From JACDER01 sp963842575 (lineage in GTDB: Bacteria > Actinomycetota > Thermoleophilia > Gaiellales > Gaiellaceae): 64,000 bases of DNA. The notes under the pieces are model-generated. The model worked only from the letters and a program-made list of their open reading frames with translations. It did no database searches and was not told where the DNA came from. The stretch covers positions 124,001 through 188,000 of the forward strand of contig CAWJGS010000002.1 in assembly GCA_963842575.1 (NCBI GenBank). Reading direction: 5' to 3'. The translations under genes and the position numbers were made by a program. Of the stretch, positions 10,101 to 19,020 are shown piece after piece (position 1 is the stretch's first letter; the number at the start of each line of letters is the position of its first letter).

Positions 10101-11751
10101 CCGCCCGAAGCGCAGGGACTTCCGACCCTTTCTGGCGGCGCGCTTCGTGCGCTTCAGAGCCTGAGCGGACAACGCACGAACGCGTCGGTAGTCCTTGTGG
10201 AGCCTTCTCAGAGGACGCCGCGCCTTCTTCGCCCTGTGGATCTGCTTCATCCACCGGCGAGTCTTCTTCGCCGAGCGACGCCACGTCCGGCGCGGCTGAA
10301 CGATCGGGTTGGTCAGCCAGAGAAGCGGTGTGAAGGCGGACATCAGCACGCGCCCCGTTCGCACCGCCCTCCGCGGAGCTACCTCTAACGCGACGGCACT
10401 CTCGATCGCGTCGCCCGCAGCCGGCGCCGCCGGCATGTCGAGGCCGTTCGGCCGGATGAAGTGTGCGAGGAAGCCGTCGATCCGCGCCTTCGAGCGCTCG
10501 GGCGTCTCGATCGCATCGGCAACCTGGTCCAGATGCTCATCCCAGCTGTAGGCGACGCTGACGAGGCCGTCCTCGCTGCCGGGAGCGATGTACGAGAAGT
10601 GCAGCGTCCCCTCCTGGCCGCGAAAGCCACCCGTTACGTACGTCAGCGCCGGAAGCCCGACGACAGCAGCTTCGACGAGTGCGCTCGTGCTCACGCCCAC
10701 CATGGCTTGGGCATGGAAGAGCGAGTCGAAGTAATCGAGCTTGGCCTGCTCGCCGCGCGGCTCGGCGCCGGCGCGCGGCCAGATCACCGTCTTGCCGGGC
10801 TCCTCGATGTCCAGTTCGTCCCACCCGAGGAGGTTCAGCGGGTGCGGGCGCACGAGAACCGCGCACTCGCGGAGCCGAGGGTGAGCGCTGACGCGCGCGC
10901 GCCACTCTCGGATGAAGCCGGTCTCGTCGCCGCTGATGAACAGCGACGATCCGACGTACAGGATGAGCTGTCGCTCGTGATCGAGACCGAGTCCGCGCAT
11001 GAATTCCGCTCGAGTCCGGCTCGGCTGCCAGGTGAACCAGTGGTCGAAGCTGTGGGCACCGACGGCGACGATCCGCTCTCGCGGGATCCCGTGCCACCTC
11101 ACCGCTTCCTCGACCTGCGTCTGGTTCCAGACGATCGTCAGCTCCGGGAACATCGTGGATGAGGCCCTTGTTGCTGAGGTTGTCCCAGCTGGCGACGACG
11201 AGCACGGTGGGGATGCGCAGCGCCTGCGCGGCCCGCAGATAATCGCCTTCGAGCGAACCGAGGCCGACCAGCGGCGAAACCAGCACCACATCGGGATCGT
11301 GCGCCTTGATCAGCGTCTTCAAGCTCCTTGGAACGGGCAAGACGGCTTCGCTTGCGCGCAGCGCGCCGCCAACGACCCTCCTCCCGCCGCGGCCGCGGAA
11401 GAGCGGGGCCGCGAGCAGTCGGCGAACCACGGCTGGAGCCCGCTCGCGCGCACGCGCGCGCAAAGGGTCGGCACCCGAGTACTCGGGCTCCAGGTAGCGG
11501 AGGTAATCGAGGCCGTACCGGGTCGCGACGGCCGGGGCCACCCATGGGTCGCGGCGACGGGGAAGCTGCTCGTACGAGAAGGCGTACTGCTCGGAGAACT
11601 CGTCGAACAAGCGGGTCTTGTCGTCCCGCTGATCACTCTTCTCGTGCACGAGCACGACGTGGATCTCGTGCCCGCGCCCGAGCAGCTCGCGGAAGAGGTT
11701 CTCGAAGATCCGGTCGTAGTGGATGCCCCTGAGGAAGAAGAGGGCCTTCAC
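9837..11751 (-). CDS. Glycan-biosynthesis protein, CDP-glycerol-transferase/glycosyltransferase-like, frameshifted as read
   Basis: Starts at ATG 11751 (MKALFFLRGIHYDRIFENLF), overlapping the GT32 stop by four bases. The N-terminal Rossmann-like half includes DPDVVLVSPLVGLG and TVLVVASWDNLSNKG. Near 11150 the frame gains one base and continues (TIVWNQTQVEEAVRWHGI, RIVAVGAHSFDHWF, then the second domain with LVRPHPLNLLG and SALVEAAVVGLPALTYV). The architecture resembles two-domain GT-B or CDP-glycerol glycerophosphotransferase-type surface-glycan enzymes. The C-terminus is strongly basic. As read, the frame runs to 9837, antisense to the SDR gene; a further indel near 10100-10200, with the real stop at 10098, is likely. 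Confidence 0.7.
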
Positions 11752-12494
11752 GCGCGCTCCCTCAACTTCTCCTTCAGCGCCGCCTCTTTTCGGCGCGACT
11801 CGACGAGCGCTTCCTTCGTCTGCAGATGCGAGCGCCGCTCCTTCCCCAGCTCCTCGTTCAGCTTTCTCAGCCGGGTCTCAGCACGGAGAGCTTCGGTCCG
11901 CCATTCCTCCCGGCTCTTCCACGTCCGGGCGCAGTGGTGGATCGCGTACGCCTCCTTGTGCTCCTCCGGCGTGATCGGGTAGAAGGTCTCGCGCGGGAAG
12001 ATCTTCGGCGGCGGGAACTGCTTGACGATGCCGTCCAGGAAGACCGGGCCTGACTTGGTCTTGTCGAAGCGCGTGCCCGTCTCCTGCGGCGTCACCGCGC
12101 CGAGCGCGCGGTCCAGGATTGCGTGTCCAGGGACGGCCCCGAGCACGGTGTTCGTCACGCGACCGGGTTTGATCTCCATCCCGAAGAAGTCGAGGCCGTG
12201 GATGAGCTCGTCGATCGGCTTGCGGCACTCGAGGTCGGCGTCGAGGTAGACGCCGCCGTACCGGAACACGAGCTCGAGACGAAGGATGTCGGCCCGCTCG
12301 ACTGCATGCCGCTCGCGCTCGTACACCTGGGAATTACGCAGACCGGACGGAAGGTTCTCGTCGGTCCACAGGCGCAACTCCCACTCCGGGTGGTGACGTG
12401 CCCACGACTCGCGCCAGGCGTCGAACCCATCGAGGACGGGATCCGGCCCGACCCAGATCTGGTGGAAGACGCGCGGGATCACGTCGGGCGTCAA
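11748..12494 (-). CDS. GT32-family glycosyltransferase with coiled-coil tail
   Basis: A 248-residue protein opening with IPRVFHQIWVGPDP, typical of the Gly_transf_sug (GT32, mannosyltransferase OCH1-like) family. A DxD nucleotide-sugar motif sits in GGVYLDADLECRKP near residue 90, and there is a conserved HHCARTWKS near residue 190. The last 50 residues are a heptad-like Arg/Glu/Leu coiled coil. Start TTG 12494 overlaps the cytidylyltransferase stop (TTGA), and its own stop overlaps the next ATG, so it is in the middle of a surface-glycan operon. The sugar transferred cannot be predicted. Confidence 0.85.
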   Translation of the reverse strand: MTPDVIPRVFHQIWVGPDPVLDGFDAWRESWARHHPEWELRLWTDENLPSGLRNSQVYERERHAVERADILRLELVFRYGGVYLDADLECRKPIDELIHGLDFFGMEIKPGRVTNTVLGAVPGHAILDRALGAVTPQETGTRFDKTKSGPVFLDGIVKQFPPPKIFPRETFYPITPEEHKEAYAIHHCARTWKSREEWRTEALRAETRLRKLNEELGKERRSHLQTKEALVESRRKEAALKEKLRERA

Positions 12495-13220
12495 TGCACC
12501 GCCTCGAAGGCCGCAGGAAGCTCGACCGCGCGGCGCGCGATGAGCCACTCGGCGAGATCGAAGTCCTGGGGGTAGTCGATCGAGAAGCCCTCGGTGCCCT
12601 CCGTGAAGAACGGTGCAATCCGCTCGCCTGAGATGGTGGGCCGTGGACCGTCGAGTACGTGGCGCCACGCCATCTCGAGGCTCGAGTTCTGGACCCAGAC
12701 CTCGGGAAGCAGCTGATAGGGCACCGAATGGGCCGGCGATCCCTGCCGCGAATGCGCAAGGACGGGCCGAAGAAGCTCGTCGTCGAGGTGCCACATCTTG
12801 GCCGGATGCTGTCGGCAGCGCTCGACCGCCCTGATCGAGTCGGCTCGGTCGGATGTCTCGAGTAGCCGCCGCCACGCGCGCTCGATGCCGGCGAGCTGTC
12901 CGGAACGGGCTCGTCGGCCGCAGGATGGCGAACGCGTCTTCCGCCCGGTCCGCCATCGCGTCGAGCACCCACTCGATGTCGAGCGAATGCGGCTGTGCAA
13001 GCTCGGCAGGCCGATACACGACACTCGCGCGGTAACGGGTGGCGATGTCCGCGACCTCCGGCGATTCCGTCGAGACGACGACGTCGGTGAACAGGCCCGT
13101 CTCCCGGGCGGGGCCGATCGTGTAGGCGAGCAGAGGGTGCCCGGCGAGTGGGCGGATGTTCTTCTCCGCCACTCTGAGAGACGTCCCCTTCGCCGGTATG
13201 AGCGCGACGATCGTGGGCAC
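12491..13220 (-). CDS. Nucleotide-sugar cytidylyltransferase (NeuA/KdsB-like), frameshifted as read
   Basis: Starts at GTG 13220 with VALIPAKGTSLRVAEKNIRPLAG, the signature of CMP-sugar synthetases (AxRxGSK-type loop), followed by PLLAYTIGPAR, VVVSTESPEVADIA and LRPTSPFR. The frame gains one base at about 12900. Downstream the family pattern continues (GIERAWRRLLETSDRADSI, FSIDYPQDFDLAEWLI) to the TGA at 12491. Corrected length is about 242 residues, normal for N-acylneuraminate or pseudaminic-type cytidylyltransferases. It would activate an acidic sugar with CTP for the two glycosyltransferases downstream. The exact sugar is unknown. Confidence 0.8.
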
Positions 13221-14687
13221 TCAGACCTCGACCGGGTCGTGCGTGACGTAGACCGTCTTCCAGGAGGAGTACACGTCGAGGGACTCGGTGCCGGCCTCGC
13301 GCCAGCCCGTCCCTGAAGCGCGCTCGCCGCCGAACGGGACGTGCGGCTCGAAACCGTACGAAGGGCCGTTTACCTGGACCCCTCCGGCGACGATGCGGCG
13401 CACGAACTCTTGGGCGCGCGCGATGCTCCGCGTCCACACGGCGGCCGTCAGCCCGTACGGGCTCGCGTTGGCGAGCGTCATCGCCTCCTCGAACGAGCGC
13501 ACACGGTGGAGCGTGGCGATCGGGCCGAAGAGCTCGCTACAGACGAGGTCGCTGTCCGACGGAACGTTCTCGACGATCGTCGGCTCGACGAAGAAGCCCG
13601 GGGCCGCCAGGCGCTCCCCACCCGTCAGGACCCGTGCTCCCACTTCCCGAGCGCGGTCGAGCGCGACGAGTATGCGCTCGAGCTGCTGTTCGGTCATCAC
13701 CGGCCCCACTCCGCCGGGGGGGTCGGCGTCGAGCCGAGCGAGCAGACGAGCCGTGAACTCGTCGTACACGCCGGCGAAGACGATGAGCCGCGACCCCGAC
13801 GCGCATCGCTGCCCCGCGTTGGAGAACGCCGAGAGCGCCGCCGCTTCGGTTGCGCGTGCGAGGTCGGCATCGTCGCAGACGACGAACGGGTTCTTCCCGC
13901 CGAGCGCGAGCGAGACCTTTGCAAGGCGGGCACCGGCCACCCGCGCGATGGCCCTCCCGACAGGAGTCGAGCCCGTGAACGAGACGACGTCGACGCGTGG
14001 ATCTGCGGCGAGCGGCATGCCTGCATCCGGCCCGTACCCGTGGACGAGATCGAGAACACCCGGAGACAGACCCGCGCGCACCGCAAGCCGGGCGAAGGCC
14101 AGAGCCGTGAGCGGCGCGTGCTCCGACGCCTTGAGAACCACCGCGTTCCCGCACAGGAGTGCCGGAAAGACCTTCCACGCGATATTCGTGAGCGGCGTGT
14201 TCGCAGCCACGATCACCCCCGCCACTCCGAGCGGCTGCCGGATCGTGAATGCCTGTCGGTTGGGAGTCGCGCTCGGCATGGTCTTGCCGTAGAAGCGGCG
14301 GCCCTCTCCCGCCATGAAGTACGCGAACTCGGTCGCGGCATCGACCTCCGCTCCCGCGTCGGCCGGAGACTTTCCCGTCTCGGCCGAGATGGTCTCCGCA
14401 AGCGCCTCGCGCTCGTCCTCCAGGAGGCGGGCGATCGAGCGAATCACCATTCCGCGCTCGACGGGTGTGCGCGCGCCCCACTCGGGTTGCGCAGCGACGG
14501 CTGCGTCGACTGCCCGCTGAACGTCGGCGGGGCCGGAGGATGCGACGAGACACAGAAGCTCGCCGGTCGACGGTGCGATCTTTTCGAAGGTCTCGCCGCC
14601 GACTGCGGGCTCGTGGGCGCCTGCTATGAGGTTCTCGGCCAACAGGACGTCCGTGCCCACGGAGACCATGGACGATTCTGATCCCAT
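13221..14687 (-). CDS. NAD(P)-dependent aldehyde dehydrogenase
   Basis: A 488-residue ALDH-superfamily enzyme with the cofactor segment VVSFTGSTPVGRAI, the general base region SLALGGKNPFVV, the catalytic Cys in FSNAGQRCASGSR near residue 285, and the C-terminal ELFGPIATLHRV and NGPSYGFEPHVPFGG segments. It ends directly before the GTG start of the cytidylyltransferase (no intergenic bases), so it probably belongs to the same transcript. It might oxidise a sugar or amino-sugar aldehyde for the glycan, or be a general aldehyde or semialdehyde dehydrogenase. Substrate unknown. Confidence 0.9.
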   Translation of the reverse strand: MGSESSMVSVGTDVLLAENLIAGAHEPAVGGETFEKIAPSTGELLCLVASSGPADVQRAVDAAVAAQPEWGARTPVERGMVIRSIARLLEDEREALAETISAETGKSPADAGAEVDAATEFAYFMAGEGRRFYGKTMPSATPNRQAFTIRQPLGVAGVIVAANTPLTNIAWKVFPALLCGNAVVLKASEHAPLTALAFARLAVRAGLSPGVLDLVHGYGPDAGMPLAADPRVDVVSFTGSTPVGRAIARVAGARLAKVSLALGGKNPFVVCDDADLARATEAAALSAFSNAGQRCASGSRLIVFAGVYDEFTARLLARLDADPPGGVGPVMTEQQLERILVALDRAREVGARVLTGGERLAAPGFFVEPTIVENVPSDSDLVCSELFGPIATLHRVRSFEEAMTLANASPYGLTAAVWTRSIARAQEFVRRIVAGGVQVNGPSYGFEPHVPFGGERASGTGWREAGTESLDVYSSWKTVYVTHDPVEV

Positions 14688-14781
14688 CGGTAGCCGAAGT
14701 GCAAATTGAGACGAATCCCGGCGGAGCCGATCCAGGCCTCTCGCGGGTCGGTCGACTCCACTCGCGCTCTACGCTTGTCGT

Positions 14782-15792
14782 GTGAAGCGCACCCTCACCC
14801 CCGTGCGACTGGCGCTCGGCGGGCTCGCCCTACTGGTGGTGGCGGCGCTCGTCCTCTGGCTCGCCCCGTCCGACAGCTACCTGCTCCTGCCGGACACGGC
14901 CCGTCGGGTCTCGCCGCTCGTCCACGTTCCCAAGAACCGGGCCAGAGGGGACGACAAGGGCGAGCTGTTCTTCCTCGCGGTCCTCGTACGGAAGGCCAAC
15001 CTGCTCGAGCGCCTCATTCCCGCGGTGCGGGACGACGGCGCCACGCTCGTGCCCGCAGCGGCCCTGCGGCCGCCGGGTGTGAGCGAGAGCGCGCAGCGCA
15101 AGATCGACGAGCACGACATGTCCCAGTCGCAGAGCCTGGCCGCCGCCGTGGCGCTCAAACAGCTCGGCTACAAGGTGCTCGAGCACCGCAACGGCGCCGA
15201 GATCGCCGAGATCGTCCCGGGGACACCGGCGGTCGGGAAGCTCAAGCCGAGCGACGTGATCGTCTCGGTCGACGGCCGCCCTGTGCGGGGGCCGAGCGAG
15301 CTCCGCCGCCTCATCCGCCGGCACGAGCCGGGCGAGCTCGTCCGCCTCGGCGTGCGCGACTCGAAGGGACTGCGCACGGTCGAGCTACGGACGAAGGACG
15401 AAAGCGGCCAGCCGGTGATCGGCGTGATCATCGACCAGAGCGCGAACATCAAGCTGCCGTTCCCGGTGAAGATCCAGGCGGGCTCCGTCGTCGGCCCCTC
15501 GGCGGGGCTCGCGTTCGCCCTCGAGATCATGGAGAAGCTCGGCCGCAACGTCGACCGGGGATACAAGGTCGCGGCGACCGGCGAGCTCCAATTGGACGGG
15601 TCGGTGCTGCCGATCGGCGGCGTGGAGCAGAAAACGATCGAGGCGAAGCGGTCGCATGTGGACATCCTGTTGGTCCCTGCTGGGGACAACGCGGCGGAGG
15701 CTCGGAAGTTCGCCGGAAGCATGCGCGTCATCCCTGTGAACAGCTTTCAACAGGCGTTGCGCAAGCTGGCAACAGTGCCTCCGAAATCGTAA
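14782..15792 (+). CDS. Membrane-anchored PDZ / Lon-type (S16) serine protease, YlbL-like
   Basis: A 336-residue protein from GTG 14782 with an N-terminal transmembrane segment (LALGGLALLVVAALVLWLA), a PDZ domain near residues 135-210 (GAEIAEIVPGTPAVGKLKPSDV), and a C-terminal Lon protease domain. The catalytic Ser is in VVGPSAGLAFALEIM near residue 245 and the partner Lys is in EQKTIEAKRSHVD near residue 290. No AAA ATPase domain is present. Proteins of this build in Gram-positives are ATP-independent, membrane-tethered quality-control proteases. Actinobacterial length and order match well. Confidence 0.9.
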   Translation: MKRTLTPVRLALGGLALLVVAALVLWLAPSDSYLLLPDTARRVSPLVHVPKNRARGDDKGELFFLAVLVRKANLLERLIPAVRDDGATLVPAAALRPPGVSESAQRKIDEHDMSQSQSLAAAVALKQLGYKVLEHRNGAEIAEIVPGTPAVGKLKPSDVIVSVDGRPVRGPSELRRLIRRHEPGELVRLGVRDSKGLRTVELRTKDESGQPVIGVIIDQSANIKLPFPVKIQAGSVVGPSAGLAFALEIMEKLGRNVDRGYKVAATGELQLDGSVLPIGGVEQKTIEAKRSHVDILLVPAGDNAAEARKFAGSMRVIPVNSFQQALRKLATVPPKS

Positions 15793-15825
15793 CTTCGAGG
15801 TACTTTTGCCTGCATAGAAACTCTC

Positions 15826-15844
15826 GGAAATTCCATGAATTTCC
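15826..15844. promoter_or_regulatory. Perfect 8-base inverted repeat, candidate operator
   Basis: GGAAATTC-CAT-GAATTTCC, an AT-rich dyad in otherwise GC-rich DNA, 13 bases upstream of a good -35 box. The position suggests binding of a dimeric regulator in front of the small Cys-rich gene. No regulator can be named. Confidence 0.55.
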
Positions 15845-15856
15845 GTTTAGGCAACC

Positions 15857-15884
15857 TTGAAATTAGAGCCAATCGTCCTATAGT
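15857..15884 (+). promoter_or_regulatory. Sigma-70-type promoter for the small Cys-rich gene
   Basis: TTGAAA, a 16-base spacer, and TATAGT: five of six consensus bases in the -10 box and five of six in the -35 box. It stands in an AT-rich island after the Lon-like protease gene and about 40 bases before the GTG at 15926. Confidence 0.6.
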
Positions 15885-15925
15885 TGCCCCTTCGTCCAGC
15901 GGCACACGGGAGGGGGGCTCAGAGG

Positions 15926-16108
15926 GTGCGGAAGCGCAGCGGAATCACGTGCGACGACTGTTATTTTCGGCGGGCGGGGCTGTGCGCGCTCGTGCTCGCC
16001 GAGCCGTGCCCGACGTTCCGCGCGCATAGCCGCGGGTCGCTCGTTCCGCCGCGCCAGCCGCGCCTGCTGCCCAGGCAGCTGGGCGAGCTCGCCCAGCGCT
16101 CGGCATGA
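15926..16108 (+). CDS. Small conserved-looking Cys-rich protein, 60 residues
   Basis: From GTG 15926 the frame encodes RKRSGITCDDCYFRRAGLCA followed by LVLAEPCPTFRAHSRG: four Cys in a C-x2-C-x8-C-x9-C arrangement that could bind Zn or an Fe-S cluster. The second half is Pro/Arg/Leu-rich. A GGAGGGGGG Shine-Dalgarno lies upstream, a good promoter sits 40 bases earlier, and its TGA overlaps the ATG of the next gene (ATGA). These signs make it a real gene. I recognise no named family; the role is unknown. Confidence 0.7.
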   Translation: MRKRSGITCDDCYFRRAGLCALVLAEPCPTFRAHSRGSLVPPRQPRLLPRQLGELAQRSA

Positions 16109-16407
16109 CCGAGCCGGCGGGGACACCCGGCTCGCCCGAGCCGCCCCGCCCCCCGGAACGCCGCCCGCAGCGCAACGAGGCACGCGCGTGGCTGATCGTC
16201 ATCAGCCTGGCGCTTGTGGCCGGCTACCTGATCTGGTTCGCCATCGACAACACGCACCGCGTCGACATCCACTGGATCTTCGGGACGACGCACAGCTCGC
16301 TCATCTGGGTGATCCTCGTCACCCTGATCCTCGGAGCGATCGCCGGCTGGCTCGCCGTGTATCTAGGCCGGCGCCGCGGCCGGCGCCGCAAGCAGGCGGA
16401 CCGCTGA
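16105..16407 (+). CDS. LapA-domain (DUF1049) small membrane protein
   Basis: A 100-residue protein with two predicted membrane helices (AWLIVISLALVAGYLIWFAI, then SSLIWVILVTLILGAIAGWL) separated by a short NTHRVDIHWIFGTT segment, and a basic tail (RRRGRRRKQADR). This matches the lipopolysaccharide-assembly-protein-A-like domain common in actinobacteria, whose role in Gram-positives is not established. It is translationally coupled to the Cys-rich gene and its 3' end overlaps the convergent aminotransferase by 45 bases. Confidence 0.8.
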   Translation: MTEPAGTPGSPEPPRPPERRPQRNEARAWLIVISLALVAGYLIWFAIDNTHRVDIHWIFGTTHSSLIWVILVTLILGAIAGWLAVYLGRRRGRRRKQADR

Positions 16408-17460
16408 AGCGAGCAGGCCGACGCCCTCGGTGATCTCGTCCGGGGTGGCGAAGCTGAAGGCGAGCCGCGCCGAGCTCTCACCGCCGGGGCCGGCGAAGAA
16501 GTCCGCGCCCTTCACGAAGGTCACGCCGTTCTCCTCGGCCTGCGCGAGCAGCTCGCCCGCGTCCACGCCGCCGGGCAGGTCGAGCCAGATGAAGTAGCCG
16601 CCCTCGGGCCGGCTCCAGGTCGCATCGGGGAGCTCGCGCTCGAGCGCCTCCAGCATCGCATCGCGCCGCGCGCGCAGCTTCGCACCCGTGCGGGCGAGGT
16701 TCGGCTCGAGCAGGCCGGTGCGGAGGAACTCCCAGACGATCGCCTCTGTGAAGATGGCGGGCGAGACGTATGTCGATACCGCGATCGCCTCGACCGCCTG
16801 GCCGAGATCGCGCGGGAGGACGAGGTAGCCGACCCTGAGCCCCGGCGCGACCGTCTTGGAGAACGAGCAGGAGTAGATGACGCGACCGGCCGGCGCGAGC
16901 TCGAGCAGAGACGGAAGCGGCTCTCCCTCGAACCGGACGAGACCGTACGGATCGTCCTCGATCACGAGCAGGTCACGCTCCTCGGCCAGCTCGATCAGCG
17001 CTTCGCGCCGCTCGAGCGTGAGCGTCCGCCCACTCGGGTTCTGGAAGGTCGGGATCGTGTACAGGAACGCAGGCTCGTCCTCGAGAGCGCGTTCGAGCGC
17101 GGGGAGGTCGAGGCCGTCGTCGTCCATCGGGATGCCTTCGATCTCGGCGCCGAGCCCTGTGAGGATCTTCAGCGGGCGGTCGTACGTCGGCGCCTCGACC
17201 AGAACGCGCTTGTTGTCGCCGCGCAGCAGGTGCTGCCAGAGGAAGGCGAGGCCCTGCAGCGAGCCGTTGGAGATGAAGACCTGCTCGGCTTCGACGCCGT
17301 GCCGCTCGGCCAGCAGCTTGCGCAGAGGCGGGAAGCCCGAAGGAGGGCCGTACTGCGGCGCGTCGCGCTCCTCGCGTTGCAGGACGGCGAGCGTGCACTG
17401 CCCGATCTCGTCGACCGGCAGGCAGTCGGGGCCGGGCACTCCGCGGGCGAAGGAGATCAT
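16363..17460 (-). CDS. PLP-dependent aminotransferase, class I/II (2-aminoadipate/MocR-like)
   Basis: A 365-residue fold-type I aminotransferase from ATG 17460. Visible features are SNGSLQGLAFLWQHLL (cofactor phosphate region), YTIPTFQNPSGRTLTLERR, the Asp-containing VIEDDPYGLVRF, the PLP Lys in YSCSFSKTVAPGLRVGYLV near residue 215, and a C-terminal Arg region (SSARLAFSF). This pattern belongs to the 2-aminoadipate/valine-pyruvate/MocR-type aminotransferases without the GntR domain. Substrate unknown. Its start overlaps the stop of the HAD phosphatase by four bases. Confidence 0.9.
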   Translation of the reverse strand: MISFARGVPGPDCLPVDEIGQCTLAVLQREERDAPQYGPPSGFPPLRKLLAERHGVEAEQVFISNGSLQGLAFLWQHLLRGDNKRVLVEAPTYDRPLKILTGLGAEIEGIPMDDDGLDLPALERALEDEPAFLYTIPTFQNPSGRTLTLERREALIELAEERDLLVIEDDPYGLVRFEGEPLPSLLELAPAGRVIYSCSFSKTVAPGLRVGYLVLPRDLGQAVEAIAVSTYVSPAIFTEAIVWEFLRTGLLEPNLARTGAKLRARRDAMLEALERELPDATWSRPEGGYFIWLDLPGGVDAGELLAQAEENGVTFVKGADFFAGPGGESSARLAFSFATPDEITEGVGLLASAVRLLAAPAAAPA

Positions 17461-18149
17461 GCGTGCGAGTTTAGGGAAGCGACCCGGAGGAGGTCGGGGA
17501 ACTCGTCCACGACCGCGTCGGCGTCCGCCAGATCGTCTCGCCCGAAGCGGCCGAGCGTGATCCCGACGCAGCGGATTCCGGCGGCGTGCGCGCCCTCGAC
17601 GTCGCGCGGCGTGTCGCCGACCGCCCACGTGTTCTCGACGGGAACGCCGCCCGCGCGCTCGCGTGCGATGCGGATCAGGTCGACGCGGTGCTCGGCATCG
17701 CAGCCGAAGGCTCCCTGGCCGCGGGCGAAGAACCGCGCGAGACCGAGACGCTCCATCCGTGCCCGCGCAATCGGCTCCGGATTGCCGGTCATGAGCACGA
17801 TCCGGGCACGTTCCGAGAGCGTCCCCAGGGTCTCGGCCGCACCCGGAGCGGCCTGCCAGTGGGACGTATCCGTATCGGCCAGCAGCTCGAGGTAGCGCCC
17901 GGAGACGCGCTCGCACCAGCGCGGTAGCCCCTCGTCGATGTGCTCGTCGTCCACGCCCGCGGCCTCCAGCACGAGCCGCGTGATCCGCTGCGCGGTCTGG
18001 CCCGGATGGTCGACCTTCCCGATCGCGTCCGCCGGAAGCCGCAGGTCCCAGACGTCCTCGACAGCGTCGAGTGTCGCCCGGCCGACGAGCGGGTCGGAGG
18101 TCAGGAACAGCGTCCCGTCGATGTCGAAGAGGACGAGAAGCTCAGACAG
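17457..18149 (-). CDS. HAD-family phosphatase (phosphoglycolate-phosphatase-like)
   Basis: Motif I is LFDIDGTLFL near the N-terminus, motif II is VLMTGNPE, and motif III/IV is TWAVGDTPRDVEGAHAAGI. It has a Cof/Gph-like cap domain and a corrected length of about 230 residues. The frame containing motif I has no ATG, GTG or TTG; the only plausible initiator is CTG 18149, just before and overlapping the sucD stop. An ATG/GTG start would be internal and remove the catalytic Asp, so the CTG start (or re-initiation after sucD) is preferred. The substrate cannot be named. Confidence 0.75.
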   Translation of the reverse strand: MSELLVLFDIDGTLFLTSDPLVGRATLDAVEDVWDLRLPADAIGKVDHPGQTAQRITRLVLEAAGVDDEHIDEGLPRWCERVSGRYLELLADTDTSHWQAAPGAAETLGTLSERARIVLMTGNPEPIARARMERLGLARFFARGQGAFGCDAEHRVDLIRIARERAGGVPVENTWAVGDTPRDVEGAHAAGIRCVGITLGRFGRDDLADADAVVDEFPDLLRVASLNSHA

Positions 18150-19020
18150 CTGCGCCTGCCGCCTCGGCGACCAGCTGCGCCACCTCGGTCGGCGTAGTGC
18201 CGACCGTGATTCCCACGGCCTCGAGCGCTTCCTTCTTGCCCTCCGCGGTCCCGGACGAGCCGGAGATGATCGCGCCGGCGTGGCCCATCGTCTTGCCCGG
18301 CGGGGCGGTGAAGCCGGCGATGTAGGCGAAGACCGGCTTCGACATGTTCGCGTCGATGAAGCGCGCGGCCTTCTCCTCTTCGTCGCCGCCGATCTCGCCG
18401 ACCATCACCACGCGCTCGGTCTCGGGATCGTTCTCGAACTTGCCGAGGATGTCGATGAAGGACGAACCGACGACCGGGTCGCCGCCGATCCCGACAATGG
18501 TGGAGTTGCCGAGGCCGAGCTGCGTCAGCTCGTGCCCGATCTGGTACGTGAGCGTCCCCGAGCGGGAGACGAGGCCGATCGAGCCTTCGCTGAAGATCTC
18601 GCCGGGGATGATCCCGACGTTCGCCTTGCCCGGGGAGAGCACACCGGGGCAGTTCGGGCCGATCAGCGTGATGTCGAGGCCCTGGACGTAGTTGTAGACG
18701 CGCAGCATCTCGTGCGCCGGGACATGCTCGGCGATCGCGATGACCGTCCCGATTCCGGAGTCGACGGCCTCGTAGATCGCGTCGGGTGTATACGGGCCCG
18801 GCACGAAGACCAGCGACGTGTTCGCTCCGGCCTCCTCCACCGCCTCGAGCACCGTGTTGAAGACAGGGACGCCCTCGACGTCCTGGCCGCCCTTCCCCGG
18901 GGTGACGCCGGCGACGACGTTCGTCCCGTAGTTGCGGTTGCGCAGGCCGTGGAAGCGGCCCTCGCGGCCGGTCAGCCCCTGGACGACGAGGCGGGTGTCG
19001 TTGTCGACGATGATCGCCAC
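18142..19020 (-). CDS. sucD: Succinyl-CoA ligase (ADP/GDP-forming), alpha subunit
   Basis: From GTG 19020 the 292-residue protein matches SucD throughout: VDNDTRLVVQGLTGREGRFH at the N-terminus, CoA-binding region (GVTPGKGG), GPNCPGVLSPG, and the phosphohistidine loop ahead of MGHAGAIISGSSGTAEGKK near the C-terminus. It converts succinyl-CoA to succinate with substrate-level phosphorylation, paired with SucC. As read, the upstream methyltransferase frame runs into it without a stop; I treat that as an artefact because GTG 19020 gives a full-length SucD. Confidence 0.93.
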   Translation of the reverse strand: MAIIVDNDTRLVVQGLTGREGRFHGLRNRNYGTNVVAGVTPGKGGQDVEGVPVFNTVLEAVEEAGANTSLVFVPGPYTPDAIYEAVDSGIGTVIAIAEHVPAHEMLRVYNYVQGLDITLIGPNCPGVLSPGKANVGIIPGEIFSEGSIGLVSRSGTLTYQIGHELTQLGLGNSTIVGIGGDPVVGSSFIDILGKFENDPETERVVMVGEIGGDEEEKAARFIDANMSKPVFAYIAGFTAPPGKTMGHAGAIISGSSGTAEGKKEALEAVGITVGTTPTEVAQLVAEAAGAAV

